Shown one piece after another: positions 5,947 through 9,692 of a DNA stretch of 9,692 nucleotides; within the stretch, counting starts at the first letter, position 1, and each line of letters begins with the position of its first letter. Below the pieces are notes generated by a model. It did no database searches and was not told the origin of the DNA. It worked only from the letters and a program-made list of their open reading frames with translations. Both the position numbers and the translations under genes were made by a program. The DNA comes from Candidatus Acidiferrales bacterium. GTDB taxonomy: Bacteria; Acidobacteriota; Terriglobia; Acidiferrales; UBA7541. The stretch spans positions 1 to 9,692 of the forward strand of contig JASHWB010000020.1 in NCBI GenBank assembly GCA_030044295.1, written 5' to 3'.

Positions 5947-7038
5947 TTGCGGAACATTTTGCGTGCAGCAGTTTTTGCGATGTTGCTTCTTGCCGTCTGG
6001 GCGGTGATTTCACCGGGCGTTTCGTCTCCTGCGTTCGCGGCGCCGGATCAGGGCACCAATCTCACTCGCATACCGAAGCCGGTGGTCGGCTCGATTGCGG
6101 AGCCATGCGACCGCGCATGTCTGGCCGAAGTGGTGGATAACTACTTCAAGGCGATGGTGAACCGCAGCCCGCGCCGAGTGCCGCTGGCGCAGGACGTGAA
6201 GTACACGGAAAATGGCCAGCTTGTTCCGCCGGGCGAGGGAATCTGGAAGACGTTCACCGGCCGCGGCACCTATCGCGTTTATCTGGCCGATCCGGAAAGC
6301 GGCGAGGCCGGCTACTACGGCGACATCACCGAATTCGGCTGGCTGAAGGGGATCATCGCGCTGCGGCTGAAAGTCAAAGACCATCAGATCACTGAAGTGG
6401 AAGCGATCATCGCGCGCCAGGAACTGCGTCCGGAAGGCGGGCTGGGTGAAAACACGGCGGGCGTGATGACGCCCATCCTGATCGATGAGCCCGATCCCAG
6501 CGGCTTCATTTCACCGGACGTCGCGCTGCTTGAACCGCTCGCAAAAGACCAGCGGACCTCGCGCGCAGACATGATCGAAGCGACGAAAAAATACTTCCAG
6601 GGATTCGCGCAGAAGAACGCCACGGACGTGCCGTTCGCGAGCGGCTGCAGCATCAGCGAGAACGGCATCGCCACCACCAACAATCCCAACAGCCCGGCGA
6701 TCGATCCGGCGCATCCGGACTTTCACGTGTTCGGCGGGAACTGCGCGGACGAAATCAACCGGGGATTTTTCAGTTCGCTCCAGCAGGTACGCGATTCCTT
6801 TCCGCTGGTGGTGGACGAGCAGCAAGGTCTGGTGTTGAACCTGGCGCTCTACGACAACGAAGGGAACGTGAAATCGGTGGACGTCGCCGGAGTGGGAACG
6901 ATCGCCGTGCCGCGGAATCTGCTGCGGCCGATCACGTTCTTGAAGCCGCAGCTCTTCAAAATCGAAGCCGGCAAAATCCGCGAAATCAACGGGCTCTCCT
7001 GGCCCGTCCCGTTCGGCATGCCTTCTGGCTGGAAGTAA
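5947..7038 (+). CDS. Exported protein, second of two tandem CDRAC paralogs
   Basis: A 363-residue paralog of the preceding gene product, 16 bases downstream of it. The signal peptide (RNILRAAVFAMLLLAVWAV) ends at an AFA-A site after residue 31. It shares CDRACLAEVVDNYFKAMV (C54, C58), PLAQDVKYTENGQ, YRVYLADPESGE, LRLKVKDHQITEVEAII and a second unit after DQRTSRADMIEATKKYFQGF. Cysteines C234 and C266 match the pair in the first protein with the same 32-residue spacing, suggesting two conserved disulfides in the oxidising periplasm. It differs by an insertion around ARQELRPEGGLGENTAGVMTP and a longer Asn/Pro-rich loop after the third cysteine. Start TTG 5947 has GGAGA (5936-5940) six bases before it. 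SnoaL/NTF2-like fold is an inference; function is unknown. Confidence 0.87.
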   Translation: MRNILRAAVFAMLLLAVWAVISPGVSSPAFAAPDQGTNLTRIPKPVVGSIAEPCDRACLAEVVDNYFKAMVNRSPRRVPLAQDVKYTENGQLVPPGEGIWKTFTGRGTYRVYLADPESGEAGYYGDITEFGWLKGIIALRLKVKDHQITEVEAIIARQELRPEGGLGENTAGVMTPILIDEPDPSGFISPDVALLEPLAKDQRTSRADMIEATKKYFQGFAQKNATDVPFASGCSISENGIATTNNPNSPAIDPAHPDFHVFGGNCADEINRGFFSSLQQVRDSFPLVVDEQQGLVLNLALYDNEGNVKSVDVAGVGTIAVPRNLLRPITFLKPQLFKIEAGKIREINGLSWPVPFGMPSGWK

Positions 7039-7055
7039 CCGCGGCGTAGTCGGGG

Positions 7056-8378
7056 GTGGAATTGGACGTCGATCGCAGCACGGCGGATCCAGGCCGTAAA
7101 ACCGGCTCCGCAAACGTCCCCATTTCCGCGCCGGCGGTCTGGGCGCTGGCCCTGCTCACCGTAATCTACTCGTTGAATTTCCTCGATCGCACCGTCATCA
7201 ATATCCTCATCGACCCAATCAAGCACACCTTCCACGTCTCCGACGCCACCATGGGCTTCATCAGCGGCTTCGGATTCGTGATTCTCTATTCGATCCTTGC
7301 CGCGCCCGTGGCGCGCTGGGCCGATCGAGGCAGCCGCCGAAACATCATCACCTGGGGACTGATTATCTGGAGCGGCATGACCGCGCTGGGCGGCGTCGCG
7401 CGCAATGCGCTGCAACTCACGCTCTCGCGCTTCGGTGTCGGCATCGGCGAAGCGGCCGGAACAGCGCCCTCCACGTCCATGATCTCCGATTTGTATCCCG
7501 GCGAACGCCGCTCCACGGCGATGGCCTTCTATCAACTCGGCCCCGCCTTCGGTATTTTCCTCGGCTCATTTATTGGCGGCTGGGTGAACCACTACTATGG
7601 TTGGCACGATGCATTTTTCGTCGCCGGCATTCCCGGATTGCTCGTGGCGATTTTATTCCGTTTCACAGTGAAGGAGCCAAAGCGCGGCACCGCGGAAAAG
7701 ACCAAAGTGGACACCAGCCAGCAGCGCCTCGGCGAAACCATGCGCTACATGTCGGGACGAACCTGCTACGTGCTGATCCTCATCGGATTCTGTTTCACCA
7801 CCTTCACGCAATTCGGTTTTGGCACCTGGGTTGCGCCATTTCTGGGCCGCATCTACCACCTCAACACTGCCCAAATCGGGACGTACATGGGTACGATCAC
7901 CATCGTCGCCAGTGTCGCGGGTACTCTGATCGGCGGCTATCTTTCCGATTGGGCGGGACGCCGCAAAATCGAATGGAAGGTTTACGTCCCGGCGATTTGC
8001 TCCATCTCCGCGAGCGTCGGAGTGCTGCTGTTCGTCTTATCCCATAGTCTTTTTGTCTGCCTCGTGGGATTCGTCATCGTGCAGGCGCTTTCGCCGGTCC
8101 ACGTTGGCCCCATGGTCGCCGTGTCGCATTCGGTCGTGAAAGTCGGCATGCGCGCGTTCGCCACGGCGCTGATTTATCTCGTCTCCGAGCTGCTCGGTCT
8201 CGGCATGGGTCCATACCTCATCGGCGTCTTCAACGATCGCTTCCAAAAAGTCTTCGGCGTCAACGTAATCCGCTACACCATGTCCCCCTTAGCCGTCAGC
8301 ACCGTCATCGGCGGCGTGTTGTTCATCATCGCCGCGCAATACCTCCGCCGCGACATGGCTCGCTCCTCCGCCGAATAA
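7056..8378 (+). CDS. Spinster-type MFS transporter
   Basis: A 440-residue inner-membrane permease of the major facilitator superfamily with about 12 hydrophobic segments. TM1 holds LNFLDRTVIN (D44-R45), typical of the spinster (Spns-like) branch. The loop-2/3 motif A appears as ADRGSRR (D90) and its second-half copy as SDWAGRRK (D298). GVGIGEAAGTAPSTSMISDLYP and FYQLGPAFGIFLGSFIGGW are conserved TM4-TM5 segments of this group. A charged cytoplasmic linker (KEPKRGTAEKTKVD) joins the halves. It follows the second exported paralog by 17 bases, so it is likely co-transcribed and may move a compound handled by those proteins; direction and substrate cannot be read from sequence. The start is uncertain: GTG 7056 abuts the GGGGG ribosome site, whereas TTG 7062, two codons later, has it at five bases. 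Confidence 0.92.
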   Translation: MELDVDRSTADPGRKTGSANVPISAPAVWALALLTVIYSLNFLDRTVINILIDPIKHTFHVSDATMGFISGFGFVILYSILAAPVARWADRGSRRNIITWGLIIWSGMTALGGVARNALQLTLSRFGVGIGEAAGTAPSTSMISDLYPGERRSTAMAFYQLGPAFGIFLGSFIGGWVNHYYGWHDAFFVAGIPGLLVAILFRFTVKEPKRGTAEKTKVDTSQQRLGETMRYMSGRTCYVLILIGFCFTTFTQFGFGTWVAPFLGRIYHLNTAQIGTYMGTITIVASVAGTLIGGYLSDWAGRRKIEWKVYVPAICSISASVGVLLFVLSHSLFVCLVGFVIVQALSPVHVGPMVAVSHSVVKVGMRAFATALIYLVSELLGLGMGPYLIGVFNDRFQKVFGVNVIRYTMSPLAVSTVIGGVLFIIAAQYLRRDMARSSAE

Positions 8379-8393
8379 CCCCGCGTTTCCAAA

Positions 8394-8414
8394 ACTGGCG
8401 TTGCGGTTGCCGGT
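8394..8414. terminator. Weak hairpin in the convergent MFS/EamA gap
   Basis: ACTGGC (8394-8399) pairs with GCCGGT (8409-8414), with one G-T pair, around a nine-base loop, 16 bases after the MFS stop. It is followed by CTTCTG only, so termination by this element is speculative. The remaining bases to 8505 show no other structure that I can support. Confidence 0.22.
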
Positions 8415-8505
8415 CTTCTGTCGCTCGTCGACCTACTCGCATGTTTCATTCCCGCCCGCCGTGCAATGCGCATCGATCCGATGGTCGCGCTGCGCCACGA
8501 ATAGC

Positions 8506-9459
8506 CTAATCTGAAGCGGGCTCCAGCGCATCGGGCGGAACAGCTGCAGCGGATTTTCGCGACGGCGCGGTGGTTATCACAATCACGCTTACTAGCACGA
8601 AAAGCGTTCCCAGAATCGTGCGCATACCCAGCGGCTCGCCTGCGAAAAAATAACCCAATAGCACGGCGATCACCGGATTCACGTACGCGTAGGTGCCCAC
8701 TCTCGTGAGCGACTCATGATCGATCAGCCACATGTACGTCGTGAATCCGATAATCGATCCCGCGACGATCAAATATAGAAGTGCCAGCCACGCGCCGCGC
8801 GAAACCTGCGCGGGATGAAAGCCATGGAATTCTCCGAGGGCTCCCGCAGACGCGAATAGCAAGAATCCTCCAGCGAGCATCTGAATCCCCGAACTCATCA
8901 CTTTGGACGAAGGCAGTGGCAGCTTGCGCGTCAAGCAGGACGAAACAGACCAGCTCACCGACGCGACCAGCAGCGCGATGGCGCCCAGCCGATCGATCGG
9001 CTCGCCGCCCAGGTGCAACGTTCGGCTTACCAGGACGGCGACGCCGGCAATTCCCATCAGCAGCGCGGCCGATAATCGGACTGTGAGTCTCTGTGTGCGC
9101 AAGATCGAAATTTCGGCGAGCGCCATGAACGCCGCATTCACCGACAGCATCACCGCTGTAATCCCGGACGCGACGCGCTGCTCGGCCCAGAAAACCAAAC
9201 CGTAATCCAGAATGAAAAACGAGAAGCCGAGCAGAAATGCGGACACCCACTCCCGGCCTGATGGCGACCGCTCGCCGCGCGCGGCCGCCCAGGCGAAAAG
9301 CGCGGCTCCCGCAATCACGAAGCGCATCCCCGCCAGCAAAAACGGCGGAACTTCATGCACTCCGATGCGAATCGCCAGAAATGTGGAGCCCCAAACGAGA
9401 TAGATCGTCGCGAACGCCAGCAGCGTTTTGTAAGTGTGGCGCTTCGACTCGGCAGCCAT
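8506..9459 (-). CDS. EamA/DMT-family permease (YedA/RhaT-like)
   Basis: A 317-residue inner-membrane protein of the drug/metabolite transporter superfamily with about ten hydrophobic segments in two EamA repeats. The first repeat starts with TIYLVWGSTFLAIRIG (WGST at 23-26), continues with PPFLLAGMRFVIAG and includes the VMLSVNAAFMALAE helix. The second has SWSVSSCLTRKLPLP, a GSIIGFTTYMWLI helix and the closing YAYVNPVIAVLLGYFFAGEPL (from 257), all close to the YedA-type pattern. The C-terminal tail is soluble and Ala/Pro-rich. Members export or import amino acids, metabolites or drugs; the substrate here is unknown. ATG 9459 is chosen because GAGGGG sits six bases before it on the minus strand; an in-frame extension to 9516 would add 19 residues without a ribosome site. 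It is convergent with the MFS gene. Confidence 0.92.
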   Translation of the reverse strand: MAAESKRHTYKTLLAFATIYLVWGSTFLAIRIGVHEVPPFLLAGMRFVIAGAALFAWAAARGERSPSGREWVSAFLLGFSFFILDYGLVFWAEQRVASGITAVMLSVNAAFMALAEISILRTQRLTVRLSAALLMGIAGVAVLVSRTLHLGGEPIDRLGAIALLVASVSWSVSSCLTRKLPLPSSKVMSSGIQMLAGGFLLFASAGALGEFHGFHPAQVSRGAWLALLYLIVAGSIIGFTTYMWLIDHESLTRVGTYAYVNPVIAVLLGYFFAGEPLGMRTILGTLFVLVSVIVITTAPSRKSAAAVPPDALEPASD

Positions 9460-9480
9460 GGCGCACCCCTCGTGCAGCCA

Positions 9481-9489
9481 AATGTAGCA
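9481..9489 (-). promoter_or_regulatory. Candidate extended -10 for the EamA gene
   Basis: On the minus strand TG-C-TACATT (9489 to 9481) lies 22 bases before the ATG at 9459 and would give a short leader carrying the GAGGGG ribosome site. No -35 consensus is seen at the usual distance, so this is tentative. Confidence 0.28.
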
Positions 9490-9631
9490 AGTCGGCGCCG
9501 GACGCACTCGATCCAAATTGGCGCGCGTCGTGTTTGTCAGGAATCCATTTTGGCGGGAAGCGAGACGGAGACTGTCTTGGTGCAGTACCTGCGACTCGGA
9601 CTTCTTCGAGAATGGTAAATGCTTACGACAC

Positions 9632-9670
9632 GAGAGATGCCGTCATCCTGAGCGAAGCGAAGGATCTCTC
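9632..9670. repeat. Intergenic dispersed-repeat-like element with inverted ends
   Basis: The segment 9643-9667 holds ATCCTGAGCGAAGCGAAGGAT, a motif (split here by its dyad ATCCT/AGGAT) that I recall recurring in intergenic DNA of acidobacterial and some other genomes. Around it, GAGAGAT (9632-9638) is the reverse complement of ATCTCTC (9664-9670), so the unit can fold as an outer 7-bp stem enclosing the inner dyad. Only one copy is present in this window and the element may extend past the edge. Confidence 0.55.
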
Positions 9671-9692
9671 TTGCCTCCAGATTCCATATCGC

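Noticed and set aside
4884..5957. A 357-codon open frame on the minus strand almost exactly opposite the first exported paralog
   Set aside because: It is an antisense shadow typical of GC-rich genes: Arg/His/Val-rich, no recognisable domain, while the plus frame has a signal peptide, a ribosome site and a paralog next door.
1..9692. CRISPR arrays, transposases, phage or toxin-antitoxin genes
   Set aside because: No regularly spaced repeats, no transposase or integrase motifs and no small paired genes of these types were found on either strand.

Overview
The window is GC-rich bacterial chromosomal DNA. I suspect an Acidobacteriota soil bacterium, but no marker gene proves it. The reasons are the mix of exported hydrolase and oxidase genes, the use of TTG and GTG starts with Shine-Dalgarno sites, and a dispersed-repeat-like motif at the right edge that I associate with acidobacterial (and some other) genomes. 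I see no phage, transposon, plasmid or CRISPR content.

Left part (1-3141): the C-terminal end of a multicopper oxidase runs in from the left edge. It is followed by a complete exported phosphoesterase of the phospholipase C / acid phosphatase family (486-2708). A bulged hairpin (2749-2785) separates this from a small convergent gene for an 82-residue protein with two CxxC pairs (2893-3141, minus). That small gene has a promoter-like TTGACA-N17-TAGGCT with a dyad between its two boxes.

Middle (3360-4566): a tRNA-Thr(CGT) gene on the minus strand. On the plus strand are a 164-residue protein of unknown function, with two conserved-looking ends joined by a Lys/Ala-rich linker, and a PhnB-like VOC (glyoxalase-fold) protein. 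The two plus-strand genes may be co-transcribed.

Right part (4887-8378): a compact plus-strand operon of three genes with gaps of only 16-17 bases. Two are tandem, related, exported proteins that share CDRAC near the N-terminus and a second cysteine pair with identical 32-residue spacing. The third is a spinster-type MFS transporter. The layout suggests two periplasmic proteins working on or with a small molecule that the transporter moves. The substrate is unknown. This operon is the best candidate in the window for an undescribed system.

Far right: a convergent EamA/DMT-family permease (8506-9459, minus), then a short intergenic repeat at the window edge.
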